Assembly: GCF_918741285.1 (NCBI RefSeq)
Contig: NZ_CAKKNC010000005.1
Coordinates: 180,109 to 244,108, forward strand
From: Sphingobium sp. CECT 9361
Lineage (GTDB): Bacteria > Pseudomonadota > Alphaproteobacteria > Sphingomonadales > Sphingomonadaceae
Reading direction: 5' to 3'
DNA length: 64,000 nucleotides
In this document: positions 27,710 to 36,224 of the stretch, in pieces
How the letters are laid out: each line of letters begins with the position of its first letter
Numbering within the stretch: position 1 is the first letter of the stretch
Translations under genes and position numbers: made by a program
Notes under the pieces: generated by a model
What the model was told of the DNA's origin: nothing
The model's database searches: none
The model's input: the letters and a program-made list of their open reading frames with translations, nothing else

Positions 27710-29329
27710 ATGACCGATTCCTCTCAGCCTTACCGCGTACTTGCTCGCAAATATCGACCAGGCAATTTCCGCGAACTGATCGGTCAGGATGCCATGGTGC
27801 AAACGCTGGGTAACGCAATCAAGCGTGGCCGCCTTGCCCATGCCTTCCTGATGACCGGTGTGCGCGGTGTTGGTAAAACCTCGACGGCCCGCCTCATTGC
27901 AAAGGCGTTGAATTGCATCGGCCCGGATGGGCAGGGCGGCCCCACCATCGATCCATGTGGTGTATGTGAGCCGTGCACCGCCATTGCGGAAGGTCGCCAT
28001 ATCGACGTCATTGAAATGGACGCCGCCAGCCATACCGGCGTCGATGACGTCCGTGAGATCATCGAGGCTGTCCGCTATTCCGCCGTGTCAGCACGATACA
28101 AGGTTTATATCATCGACGAAGTGCACATGCTGTCGAAGAACGCCTTCAACGCATTGCTCAAGACGTTGGAAGAGCCGCCGGAACACGTAAAGTTCCTGTT
28201 CGCGACCACCGAAGTAAATAAAGTACCGATCACGGTGCTGTCGCGCTGCCAGCGTTTCGATTTGCGGCGTATCTCCGCGGAAAAGCTCACGGCGCACTTC
28301 ATGTGTGTTACCGATGCCGAGGGCGTGCGTGCCGAACCGGCTGCGCTGGCTCTGATTGCGCAAGCTGCGGAAGGTTCTGCGCGCGACGGCCTCTCGATAC
28401 TCGATCAGGCCATCGCGCATGCGGATATGGATGATGGCGGCCCGCTGGTAACGGCTGCGCAGGTGCGCGATATGCTTGGCCTGTCCGATCGTGGGTCCGT
28501 GCGTCGTCTTCTGGGCCTGATGCTAGGCGGGGAAGCTGCGCCGATGCTGGAGGCTGTGCGAGAACAGCATGATCTGGGCGTAGAACCGCTGGCATTGATA
28601 CGCGGACTGCTTGAGATCGTACATGCGGTAACTGTAACCAAGGCCGGCCGGGGCGGAGACGACCCCGCGCAATCGGCCGAGGAGCGCGATGCGCTGGCCG
28701 AATGGGCATCCGCACTCAACTTCGCGGCGTTGCATCGGCTGTGGCAGTTGTTGCTCAAGGGGCATGATGAAGTTGCCAGCGCCATTCTCCCGCTGGAAGC
28801 GTGCGAGATGGCACTACTGCGCACGGTTCATGCGGCGACTTTGCCCGATCCAGGCGAACTGGCCCGGATGCTGCGCGAGGGAGGTGGCATGCCAATCGCC
28901 CCTCAGGCTATCGCTTCCTCGCCATCGCCGGCGGGAAAGCCAATGCCTGACAGCTTCTCGGGACTTATCGAGATGCTGCGTGGCGACCGTAGCTCCGGCA
29001 GCGCCAGTATGGCTGTGACACTGCATGATGAGGTTGGTCTGGTGCGCTTTGCACCGCCGGAACTGGTCTTTCGTCCTCGCCGCGCGTTGGAGGCTGGTTT
29101 CGTTCAGGACCTGTCAAAGCGGTTGGGTGATATAACGGGGCAACAGTGGCAAGTGATGATCGGCGATGGACCGGTCGAGCCAACCCTTTGGGAACAGGAG
29201 CAGGCCGCCGAGGACGCGGCGCGACAGGCGATATTGGCGACGCCGATTGTCAGTGCGGCGATGGCGGCTTTCCCCGATGCCGAACTGCTGAATACCGAAG
29301 ACACCGAAAAATGGAGCGTGAGCGCATGA
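27710..29329 (+). CDS. dnaX: DNA polymerase III subunits gamma/tau
   Basis: 539-residue clamp-loader ATPase. The N-terminus YRVLARKYRPGNF leads to Walker A GVRGVGKT at 50-57, a cysteine zinc knuckle (CGVCEPC), the DEVHMLS Walker B and the sensor segment ALLKTLEEPPEHV. The C-terminal part is shorter than E. coli tau but long enough to reach alpha and DnaB. The ATG at 27710 is chosen because the upstream extension is not conserved in type. It is 98 bp after the SRP RNA and overlaps ybaB by 4 bp. Confidence 0.96.
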   Translation: MTDSSQPYRVLARKYRPGNFRELIGQDAMVQTLGNAIKRGRLAHAFLMTGVRGVGKTSTARLIAKALNCIGPDGQGGPTIDPCGVCEPCTAIAEGRHIDVIEMDAASHTGVDDVREIIEAVRYSAVSARYKVYIIDEVHMLSKNAFNALLKTLEEPPEHVKFLFATTEVNKVPITVLSRCQRFDLRRISAEKLTAHFMCVTDAEGVRAEPAALALIAQAAEGSARDGLSILDQAIAHADMDDGGPLVTAAQVRDMLGLSDRGSVRRLLGLMLGGEAAPMLEAVREQHDLGVEPLALIRGLLEIVHAVTVTKAGRGGDDPAQSAEERDALAEWASALNFAALHRLWQLLLKGHDEVASAILPLEACEMALLRTVHAATLPDPGELARMLREGGGMPIAPQAIASSPSPAGKPMPDSFSGLIEMLRGDRSSGSASMAVTLHDEVGLVRFAPPELVFRPRRALEAGFVQDLSKRLGDITGQQWQVMIGDGPVEPTLWEQEQAAEDAARQAILATPIVSAAMAAFPDAELLNTEDTEKWSVSA

Positions 29330-29649
29330 AAGACTTGAATGAAATCCTGGGCATGGCGAGCCGTGTGCAGGAAGAATTGACCAAGGCCCAAGAAAACCTG
29401 GATCATATCGAAGTTGAAGGCGTGTCTGGCGGGGGCGTCGTAAAGGTGCGCGCGTCGGCAAAGGGCCGCATCATCGGGGTAAGTATCGATGAAAGCCTGC
29501 TGGTACCATCGGAAAAGCAGATCCTGGAGGATTTGATTGCCGCCGCGTTGAACGACGCACGCAAAAAAGCCGATGAGGTCAGCAACGCTGAAATGGGCAA
29601 ATTGACCAGCGGTATCCCGTTGCCGCCCGGTTTCAAGCTGCCGTTCTGA
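29326..29649 (+). CDS. Nucleoid-associated protein, YbaB/EbfC family
   Basis: 107-residue homodimeric DNA-binding protein. It has an N-terminal helix MKDLNEILGMASRVQEEL, a central beta part (VEGVSGGGVVKV) and a C-terminal segment ending LPPGFKLPF, all typical of the family. It starts inside the dnaX stop (ATGA). The usual next gene recR is not present; lon follows instead. Confidence 0.95.
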   Translation: MKDLNEILGMASRVQEELTKAQENLDHIEVEGVSGGGVVKVRASAKGRIIGVSIDESLLVPSEKQILEDLIAAALNDARKKADEVSNAEMGKLTSGIPLPPGFKLPF

Positions 29650-29687
29650 GTAGGTTTTGACGTGTCGGCTTTTCATACCATCGACCG

Positions 29688-29719
29688 ATTGAACCACTTC
29701 CGCCGAACGCCCATATAAT
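29688..29719 (+). promoter_or_regulatory. Probable heat-shock type promoter of lon
   Basis: A -35-like ATTGAACC is separated by 14 bp from CCCATATAA, close to the RpoH pattern of TTGAA, 13-15 bp, then CCCAT. The same segment contains a perfect TATAAT at 29714-29719 that could serve the housekeeping sigma factor. It lies 36 bp before the lon ATG. lon is a classic heat-shock gene, so dual use is plausible. Confidence 0.6.
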
Positions 29720-29754
29720 AGGGAAGGCGCCATGTTGCGTGCCACGGAGATAGC

Positions 29755-32151
29755 ATGACTACCAATTACCCGTTGTTGCCGTTGCGCGACATAGTCGTAT
29801 TCCCGCAGATGATCGTTCCGTTGTTCGTCGGACGTGACAAAAGCGTCGTGGCGCTCGAAAAGGCGATGGAAGCCGACAAGGAAATTTTCCTTGTGTCGCA
29901 GCTTGATCCTGCGGAGGACGATCCGGATCGCGATGCCTTGTACGACACTGGGGTAATTGCGACCGTCCTGCAATTGTTGAAGCTGCCAGACGGCACCGTT
30001 CGCGTTCTGGTAGAAGGCAAACAGCGTGCGCGTTTGGACGAATTGGTTACCCTGTCGGACCACCTAACCGCGAGCGTAGTCGTAATCGACGATATCGTTG
30101 CGGACACGCCGGAAGCGTCTGCGCTTATGCGCTCCGTTGCGGAGCAGTTCGAAAACTACGCCAAACTCAATAAGAAGCTGCCGGCAGAAACGCCTGTGCA
30201 GTTGCGCGAGATCGAAGATGCTGGTCGACTTGCCGATGCGGTGTCCGCCAACATCAATGTGAAGGTCGCTGACAAGCAATCGTTGCTGGTGGAAGCCGAT
30301 CCCGTCAAGCGGCTGGAAATGGTGTTTGCCTTCATGGAAGGTGAACTTGGCGTCTTGCAGGTCGAAAAGAAAATTCGTGGCCGCGTAAAACGGCAGATGG
30401 AAAAGACTCAGCGCGAATATTACCTCAACGAGCAGTTGAAGGCGATCCAGCGCGAACTCGGCAATGGCGAAGGTGAAGATGCCGACGAGTTGGCCGAACT
30501 TGCGCAGAAGATCGCCAAGACCAAGCTGAGCAAGGAAGCGCGGACAAAGGCGACGGCGGAGCTGAAGAAGCTCAAGACGATGCAGCCGATGTCCGCGGAA
30601 GCCACGGTCGTTCGCAATTATCTCGACGTGTTGCTCGGTCTGCCTTGGGGCAAGCGCGGCAAGGTGAAGAACGACTTGCGGCAGGCGCAGGAAATTCTGG
30701 ATGCCGATCATTTCGCCCTGGAAAAGGTGAAGGACCGGATCGTCGAATATCTGGCGGTTCAGGCACGGACCAACAAGCTGAAGGGGCCGATTCTGTGCCT
30801 TGTCGGACCCCCGGGCGTTGGCAAGACGTCGCTCGGTCGATCGATTGCCAAGGCGACAGGCCGCGAATTTGTGCGCCAGTCGTTGGGCGGTGTGCGCGAT
30901 GAAGCCGAAATTCGCGGCCATCGCCGTACCTATATCGGGTCGCTGCCAGGCAAGATCGTCACGAACCTGAAGAAAGCGGGAACGATGAACCCGCTGTTCC
31001 TGCTCGATGAAATAGACAAGCTGGGTCAGGACTTCCGTGGAGATCCTGCGTCGGCTTTGCTCGAAGTGCTTGATCCCGAACAGAACGGTAAGTTCCAGGA
31101 TCACTATCTGGAAATCGATGTCGATCTGTCCGACGTGATGTTTGTCACGACGGCTAACAGCCTTAACCTGCCTCAAGCTTTGCTCGACCGTATGGAGATC
31201 ATCCGGCTGGAAGGGTATACCGAGGACGAAAAGGTTGAGATCGCCCAGCGCCATCTGATCGCTAAGCAGGTCGAAGCGCATGGCCTGAAAGATGGCGAAT
31301 TCGAAGTCACTGAAGCCGCCGTTCGCGACCTTATTCGTTACTACACGCGGGAAGCGGGCGTTCGCACGCTCGAAAGGGAAATTGCCCGACTGGCGCGAAA
31401 GGCGCTGCGGAAGATCCTTGAAGGTGAATACAGCCAAGTCGTCATTACGCCGGACAATCTGGCGGACTATGCCGGTGTACGGAAGTTTCGCCATGGCATG
31501 GGTGAAGAAGAAAACCAGATCGGCGCCGTGACGGGGCTGGCATGGACCGAAGTAGGCGGCGAGTTGCTTACCATCGAATCCGTGACTGTGCCGGGCAAGG
31601 GCGCAATCCGGACCACCGGTAAGCTCGGCGATGTGATGACCGAGTCGATCCAGGCCGCGTTCTCCTATGTGAAGGCGCGTTCGCCGGGTTATGGCATCAA
31701 GCCCAGCATATTTACGCGCAAGGATATCCATATCCATCTTCCCGAAGGCGCTGTTCCCAAGGACGGCCCATCTGCCGGGATAGGTATGGTTACCTCCATC
31801 GTCAGTACCCTGACCGGCATCGCGGTGCACAAGGACGTCGCTATGACCGGCGAGGTTACGTTGCGGGGTCGAGTGTTGCCGATAGGTGGCCTCAAGGAAA
31901 AGCTTCTGGCGGCGCTGCGCGGGGACATCAAAACGGTATTGATACCGGCTGAGAACGAAAAAGATCTCGCGGAGATTCCTGCGAACATCCTTAACGGGCT
32001 CGAGATTATTCCTGTGAGCCACGTGGATGAAGTGCTGGCGCGGGCTTTGGTAACGCCGTTGGAAGCGATCACCTGGACTGAAGAAGACGATCTCGCGGCG
32101 CAGCCACGTCCCCTTGGAAATGGGGAAAATGATGTTGCAGTGCGGCATTAA
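29755..32151 (+). CDS. lon: ATP-dependent protease La (Lon)
   Basis: 798-residue LonA protease. An N-terminal substrate-recognition domain (LPLRDIVVFP) precedes a coiled-coil, an AAA+ module with Walker A GPPGVGKT at 351-358, and a C-terminal Ser-Lys protease with Ser673 in KDGPSAG and Lys716 in GGLKEK. It degrades misfolded proteins and, in Caulobacter, DnaA and CcrM. It is monocistronic, with a promoter of heat-shock type upstream and a strong hairpin terminator downstream. Confidence 0.98.
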   Translation: MTTNYPLLPLRDIVVFPQMIVPLFVGRDKSVVALEKAMEADKEIFLVSQLDPAEDDPDRDALYDTGVIATVLQLLKLPDGTVRVLVEGKQRARLDELVTLSDHLTASVVVIDDIVADTPEASALMRSVAEQFENYAKLNKKLPAETPVQLREIEDAGRLADAVSANINVKVADKQSLLVEADPVKRLEMVFAFMEGELGVLQVEKKIRGRVKRQMEKTQREYYLNEQLKAIQRELGNGEGEDADELAELAQKIAKTKLSKEARTKATAELKKLKTMQPMSAEATVVRNYLDVLLGLPWGKRGKVKNDLRQAQEILDADHFALEKVKDRIVEYLAVQARTNKLKGPILCLVGPPGVGKTSLGRSIAKATGREFVRQSLGGVRDEAEIRGHRRTYIGSLPGKIVTNLKKAGTMNPLFLLDEIDKLGQDFRGDPASALLEVLDPEQNGKFQDHYLEIDVDLSDVMFVTTANSLNLPQALLDRMEIIRLEGYTEDEKVEIAQRHLIAKQVEAHGLKDGEFEVTEAAVRDLIRYYTREAGVRTLEREIARLARKALRKILEGEYSQVVITPDNLADYAGVRKFRHGMGEEENQIGAVTGLAWTEVGGELLTIESVTVPGKGAIRTTGKLGDVMTESIQAAFSYVKARSPGYGIKPSIFTRKDIHIHLPEGAVPKDGPSAGIGMVTSIVSTLTGIAVHKDVAMTGEVTLRGRVLPIGGLKEKLLAALRGDIKTVLIPAENEKDLAEIPANILNGLEIIPVSHVDEVLARALVTPLEAITWTEEDDLAAQPRPLGNGENDVAVRH

Positions 32152-32211
32152 AGGCCGGTTTTTCGGGCTATTGTCTCGAAAAGGGGCATTTTGAAGCTTT
32201 GAAACTTCCCA

Positions 32212-32260
32212 GGCGCAGGATTTTGTCGCTTTCTCTTTGACAGCGGCAAAATCCTGCGCC
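32212..32260 (+). terminator. Terminator after lon
   Basis: Perfect 14-bp arms GGCGCAGGATTTTG and CAAAATCCTGCGCC with a 21-nt loop, followed by TTTATT. It sits between lon and hupB and should insulate the two genes. Confidence 0.85.
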
Positions 32261-32319
32261 TTTATTGCCTGCCTAGCCCGCGATTCCCGACGATCAAACC
32301 AACAAGGGGTTCCCAGAAC

Positions 32320-32592
32320 ATGAATAAACAGGATCTCATTAGCGCAGTAGCGGACAGTAGCGGCCTTTCCAAAAGCGACGCGATCAAGGCAGTCGAAGGC
32401 ATGTTCGAAGCTGTGACCGGTGCATTGAAGAAGGGCGACGAAGTCCGGTTGGTAGGCTTTGGAACATTTTCGGTCACCAAGCGCAAAGCGTCGACCGGAC
32501 GTAACCCGCGTACGGGCGAGACCATGACGATCAAGGCATCGACCCAGCCCAAGTTTAAGGCAGGCAAAGGTCTTAAGGACGCCGTCAACTAA
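32320..32592 (+). CDS. hupB: DNA-binding protein HU
   Basis: 90-residue histone-like protein with the standard start MNKQDLISAVA, the beta-arm region RKASTGRNPRTGE and the C-terminal KFKAGKGLKDAV. It bends DNA and organises the nucleoid. An AAGGGG ribosome site precedes it. The lon-hup order is widespread in proteobacteria; here each gene has its own terminator. Confidence 0.97.
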   Translation: MNKQDLISAVADSSGLSKSDAIKAVEGMFEAVTGALKKGDEVRLVGFGTFSVTKRKASTGRNPRTGETMTIKASTQPKFKAGKGLKDAVN

Positions 32593-32702
32593 ACGACCGC
32601 TGCCGCGAAAGGCGACAGGCGCAACATCTCTCAGCCGTAGTGATGAGCGGTCGGCGATAATCTCGCCGAACTGTTGGCATGTGTGGCTAGGGCTGGAGAA
32701 AA

Positions 32703-32726
32703 GCGGGGCACAGCGCCCCGCTTTTT
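32703..32726 (+). terminator. Terminator after hupB
   Basis: Seven-bp arms GCGGGGC and GCCCCGC followed by TTTTT, preceded by A residues that extend the stem. It lies 111 bp after the hupB stop. Confidence 0.8.
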
Positions 32727-32834
32727 CCGTTTTCGGCCCTTCGACGGCACAAGCCGTGCATTGGCCGCAAATGCGTACTTGACGGTTGGGTCCGCTGCGC
32801 CCTATGGGCCGTCTTCCCCGCAATTCGCGGGTGT

Positions 32835-32912
32835 GGCGATCGTAGCTCAGTTGGTTAGAGCGCCGGTTTGTGGTACCGGAGGTCGTGGGTTCAAGACCCA
32901 TCGGTCGCCCCA
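32835..32912 (+). tRNA. tRNA-His (GUG anticodon)
   Basis: Cloverleaf of 78 nt with encoded CCA. The acceptor stem has the extra G-1 pair characteristic of tRNA-His (GGCGATCG against CGGTCGCC). The anticodon loop TTGTGGT gives GTG, and the T-loop reads GGGTTCAAGACCC. A T-rich run follows at 32914-32925. Confidence 0.95.
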
Positions 32913-33033
32913 TTATTTTTATTTTTGCGCATGACGCCGCTGCGCTAAAGCGCGCGGCACATCGCGTTTTCGGGTGGCTTTTCCCGCATCGGCGCATTAT
33001 TGCGTGGTTCAGTAATTTTATTACGAGGACCAT

Positions 33034-34083
33034 ATGACCGCTGCTTGGGATCTGCCGGACTTTGACGACCATGAGGGTGTCCACCTGTTTCGTGACCGGG
33101 CTAGCGGTCTGACGGCCGTCATCGCTATTCATTCCACGACTTTGGGTGCGGGTGCCGGTGGCACGCGGTTCTGGCATTATGCCGACCGGACCGACGCAAT
33201 CACCGACGCGCTGCGGCTGTCGCGCGGCATGAGTTATAAAAACGCCATGGCGGGCCTTCCCATGGGTGGGGCCAAGGGCGTGATCCTGGCAGATGCGGCG
33301 AAAACAAAAACGCCTGCAATGCTCGAAGCGTTCGGGCGCGCGGTCGATTCGCTTGGCGGTCGTTACGTGACGGCGGAGGATGTCGGCATTTCCGAAACCG
33401 ACATGATTACGATATCCAAGGGGACACGGCACGTCTCCGGCTTGCCGGTCGCGGCCGGTGATGCGGGCGGCGATCCGGGGCCGTTTACCGCCTATGGCAT
33501 CTATCTGGGCGTCAAGGCTGCGGTCGGGCACGCCGTGGGCAAAAGCGACATGGCGGGTGTGCATGTCGCCATTCAGGGCGTTGGCAGCGTAGGCGGCGGT
33601 CTTGCCCGCTATCTCGCCAAGGATGGCGCGAAGCTGACGCTGGCCGATGTGAACAGCGACCGGGCCAAGGCGCTGGCGGCGGAGCTGGGTGGCGAGGCCG
33701 TTGAAGCGGAGGCAATCATCGGCGTGGAAGCGGATGTGTTCAGCCCCAATGCGTTGGGTGCGATCCTGAATGAATATAGTATTCCTTTGCTTAAGACGGG
33801 AATCGTCGCGGGCGGCGCCAACAACCAGCTTGCGACCCCTGCGGATGCAGCGCGGCTCCATGGGCGCGGTATCTTGTATGCGCCGGATTATGTCATCAAC
33901 GCAGGCGGGATCATCAACGTCGCCCTTGAATATCTGGGGCAGGGCGACCGCGATGAAGTGAACGGGCGGATCGAGATGATTCCCGACCGGCTGCGCGCGA
34001 TCTGGACCGAAAGCGCCGCCAGCGGCCGACCGGCGGCCGATGTCGCCGATGCGATGGCGCAGAAGCTGATCGGGCGCGGGTAA
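33034..34083 (+). CDS. Glu/Leu/Phe/Val dehydrogenase family protein (leucine-dehydrogenase type)
   Basis: 349-residue NAD-dependent amino-acid dehydrogenase that deaminates branched-chain or aromatic amino acids to 2-oxo acids. The substrate-binding and catalytic lysines are Lys69 (GMSYKNA) and Lys81 (PMGGAKGV). The Rossmann motif GVGSVGG is near residue 185, and GGANNQL and YAPDYVINAGG follow. Length fits leucine dehydrogenase rather than the longer glutamate enzymes. It is monocistronic, preceded by tRNA-His. Exact amino-acid preference cannot be read. Confidence 0.9.
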   Translation: MTAAWDLPDFDDHEGVHLFRDRASGLTAVIAIHSTTLGAGAGGTRFWHYADRTDAITDALRLSRGMSYKNAMAGLPMGGAKGVILADAAKTKTPAMLEAFGRAVDSLGGRYVTAEDVGISETDMITISKGTRHVSGLPVAAGDAGGDPGPFTAYGIYLGVKAAVGHAVGKSDMAGVHVAIQGVGSVGGGLARYLAKDGAKLTLADVNSDRAKALAAELGGEAVEAEAIIGVEADVFSPNALGAILNEYSIPLLKTGIVAGGANNQLATPADAARLHGRGILYAPDYVINAGGIINVALEYLGQGDRDEVNGRIEMIPDRLRAIWTESAASGRPAADVADAMAQKLIGRG

Positions 34084-34202
34084 GCGCGTCGGTCGGTTGC
34101 GCGCGGCTTCGTTTTGAGGGCTGTCGATGCTCGGAAGGTTGCAAAGGTGACACTATGTTACCTCCCCGTGGGCGTGTCATAGGGAGGGGCGGCGGGCGGA
34201 GA

Positions 34203-34272
34203 TTTTCGCGAAAAGCCTCAAAGGCCCCACTACGTCACCACCCATTGAGGCTGTCCGGGGTTAGATTCCGGA
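34203..34272. other. Cluster of nested inverted repeats, possible structured RNA
   Basis: In 70 bp there is a 12-bp perfect palindrome (TTTTCGCGAAAA, 34203-34214), a 7-bp stem GCCTCAA/TTGAGGC (34215-34221 with 34245-34251) and a TCCGG/CCGGA pair (34254-34258 with 34268-34272). Read on the minus strand, the GCCTCAA stem is followed by TTTTCG, like a terminator. No known RNA family was recognised. Confidence 0.35.
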
Positions 34273-34304
34273 TGAAACTCCCCGAAGCCCGACGCGCGCG
34301 CTTC

Positions 34305-34374
34305 CATGTTCCTGTCTGCGCAGGAACATGGTGGACTGTGGTTCTAGGTTGTTCCCCGGCCTTCGCCGGGGAAC
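34305..34374. repeat. Pair of REP-like hairpins
   Basis: Two adjacent palindromes: CATGTTCCTG/CAGGAACATG at 34305-34330 and GTTCCCCGGC/GCCGGGGAAC at 34351-34374. Extragenic palindromes with GTTCC arms are common in sphingomonad chromosomes. A related but longer unit stands at 37019-37102. Confidence 0.65.
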
Positions 34375-34716
34375 GGGATGGATCATGTGGTCAGCACCGT
34401 CTAATGCCATCATTGCATTTCTCCCTCGCCGCACAGGCTCAGGCCAGCCACAGGCTCCCCGCCTGAGAGACTTAGTGTTGTTGCAGCATGAGGCGCTGCG
34501 GTCCTATTCGGCCGCACGAATGTCGCCAGAATGCACATAGTGAAGTCAAATTGCCGCCTGGCTGTCGTGCCTTTGCGTCATGAGCGCAGAGGCGAGAGGG
34601 GATACGCGAACAAGGACTTCGTGCAGGGCAACGGGCTAAGCACGGGGGGGGGTTAGCGGAGTGGGGTGTGTGTAGGACAGGGGAATATCTGAGGTTGCCG
34701 TTTATCAATTCATGAT

Positions 34717-34726
34717 ATATCGATAT
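34717..34726. promoter_or_regulatory. Palindrome upstream of the DUF2975 operon
   Basis: ATATCGATAT, a perfect 10-bp palindrome in AT-rich DNA 28 bp before the chosen DUF2975 start. It could be the operator of the HTH protein encoded in the same operon, by analogy with autoregulated XRE repressors. Not demonstrated. Confidence 0.3.
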
Positions 34727-34753
34727 TCAATAATTTCAGGGATCGGGATTGTC

Positions 34754-35260
34754 ATGCTGCGTGCGACTCGGCTTTCGATTGTGGTGTTGACCTTCGCCAA
34801 TTGGGTGGCAATTGCGTTCTTCACCTTAACCGTCCTTTGCGTGCTGCTGGACGTTCCGCTTGCTGCAGATCGCGTGAAACGGGTTGCTTTGCCGGGCAAC
34901 GCTGACACCCTTAAGCAGATTGTTGTGACCATCCTACTGATAGGCATTACGACCAGCGTAGCCGTAGATCGAATTTTCCGCCAAATTCTGTGCATCCTTG
35001 ATTCTGTCGTAGCAGGTCAGCCGTTTGTGTCGGCAAATGGCTCACGGCTCCGAGCTATGGCGTGGTATTTATTAGTAATTCAGATTCTTGACACCGGCTT
35101 CGCTTTTGCAATTCGCACAATCAACCATCTCGTTAATCACGCGCCTTTTGGTTGGGGACCGTCTGCAACCGGATGGATTGCGATACTGCTTCTTTTTGTT
35201 CTAGCCCATGTTTTTACACAGGGAGCAGCTATGCAGGATGAACTGGAGGGTACAGTTTGA
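34754..35260 (+). CDS. DUF2975 family membrane protein
   Basis: 168-residue inner-membrane protein with four hydrophobic helices, matching the DUF2975 pattern: a long first helix, a loop with FVSANGSRLRAMAW, and a last helix before a short tail. DUF2975 proteins are typically encoded just before a small Cro/CI-type regulator, as here. Function unknown. The start at 34754 is preferred (AGGGA upstream, no leader); an ATG at 34712 would add 14 residues. Its stop overlaps the next ATG by one base. Confidence 0.8.
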   Translation: MLRATRLSIVVLTFANWVAIAFFTLTVLCVLLDVPLAADRVKRVALPGNADTLKQIVVTILLIGITTSVAVDRIFRQILCILDSVVAGQPFVSANGSRLRAMAWYLLVIQILDTGFAFAIRTINHLVNHAPFGWGPSATGWIAILLLFVLAHVFTQGAAMQDELEGTV

Positions 35261-35466
35261 TGCCTGTCAGAGTGCAACTTGACGATCTTCTCTGGCAGCG
35301 GCGCATGACGCTCACTGACCTTGCAGATCGCGTCGGCATCACGCTGGCAAACCTCTCGATCCTAAAGACAGGCAAGGCCAAGGCTATCCGTTTTTCAACA
35401 TTGGAAGCGATCTGTCGGGAGCTTGGCTGCCAACCGGGAGATTTGCTGAGTTTCGAGCTGGAGTGA
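35260..35466 (+). CDS. Small XRE/Cro-CI type HTH regulator
   Basis: 68-residue DNA-binding protein. The helix-turn-helix spans about residues 16-45 (LTDLADRVGITLANLSILKTG), followed by FSTLEAICRELGCQPGDLL, the classic end of YozG-like regulators. It probably represses its own operon. Its start overlaps the DUF2975 stop (TGATG), a strong sign of coupled translation. Confidence 0.9.
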   Translation: MPVRVQLDDLLWQRRMTLTDLADRVGITLANLSILKTGKAKAIRFSTLEAICRELGCQPGDLLSFELE

Positions 35467-35471
35467 ACGCC

Positions 35472-36197
35472 ATGCTATGGTCGTTACGGAGCGTCTATGT
35501 GCGTTGCTGGCGCTATGCTTTTGCTTGCCCTGTGCTATTCAGCTTACCGATCGTGACCGAAGCGATGCAGCACGTCGCTGAGTATAGCCAAGGCTTTTAT
35601 GCCGATCTCGCCAGCGCCAAGGCAAACGAGCATAGCATGCTCAGGATGGCGTTCGGCACCGTGAAAATATTGTCGGTGGTGATAGCGCGCTATTGGGTTA
35701 TTCGCTGGTTAGAATGGGGCGATGGCAAACGAACTTTCGGTTTTGATGGTCGAAGCATTGCGACATTCACGCCTTGGCTGATTTTCGAAGCTGCAATCAC
35801 CTTTCCAACGATCTGGCTACCCGTTTTTGCGCCCTCGCTCGGTAGACCTGTCATGATTCTTAGCATCATCTCATTTGTTCTTAGTCTGCTCTTTTCCGAT
35901 TGGAGCCGAGCAGCTTCAATAGGTCAGAGCGGCGGTCCGGTCCGTTCAGCCCGAAAGGTCGCACCAATATTTCTTTGGGCGTTAGCGTTCAATCTAATTG
36001 CATTGCTGCCTATAATGACAATGCATTACGCATTGATGATGGTCGCAATGAACGGACACCACGTAATACGATGGATAGTATTAGCGGCAGACACAATAGT
36101 CGTAGGATACTTAAGCGCTATCGTTTGTGGCGTACCTTGGTTTGTTTCCGAGCATGCTTTAGCGCGGTTCGATGTTAGGCACGCTAAACTGCAGTAA
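35472..36197 (+). CDS. Six-helix membrane protein, unknown family
   Basis: 241-residue protein with about six transmembrane helices. Between helices 2 and 3 is a charged loop (LEWGDGKRTFGFDGRS), and a second loop (DWSRAASIGQSGGP) lies between helices 4 and 5. No family recognised. The ATG at 35472 has a GGAG site 7 bp upstream; a GTG at 35463 overlaps the regulator stop. It is the third gene of the DUF2975-HTH operon and likely works with the DUF2975 protein. Base composition is more AT-rich than neighbouring genes, suggesting acquisition by transfer. Confidence 0.7.
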   Translation: MLWSLRSVYVRCWRYAFACPVLFSLPIVTEAMQHVAEYSQGFYADLASAKANEHSMLRMAFGTVKILSVVIARYWVIRWLEWGDGKRTFGFDGRSIATFTPWLIFEAAITFPTIWLPVFAPSLGRPVMILSIISFVLSLLFSDWSRAASIGQSGGPVRSARKVAPIFLWALAFNLIALLPIMTMHYALMMVAMNGHHVIRWIVLAADTIVVGYLSAIVCGVPWFVSEHALARFDVRHAKLQ

Positions 36198-36224
36198 CTG
36201 AAATAGCAGCATCTCGCCAACCCA

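Larger units (their letters stand above)
34084..34753. other. 670-bp intergenic region with palindromes and no clear gene
   Basis: The region holds a structured patch (34203-34272), two REP-like hairpins (34305-34330, 34351-34374), a run of nine G at 34644-34652 and, at the right end, an AT-rich promoter-like stretch before the DUF2975 gene. No protein-coding frame here has recognisable content. It marks the boundary between core genes and a small accessory islet. Confidence 0.6.

Noticed and set aside
30064..33861. A 1265-codon open frame on minus across lon, hupB and tRNA-His
   Set aside because: It lies antisense to lon, crosses a terminator, a tRNA and parts of two other genes, and has no recognisable domain. 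It is a by-product of GC-biased codon use.
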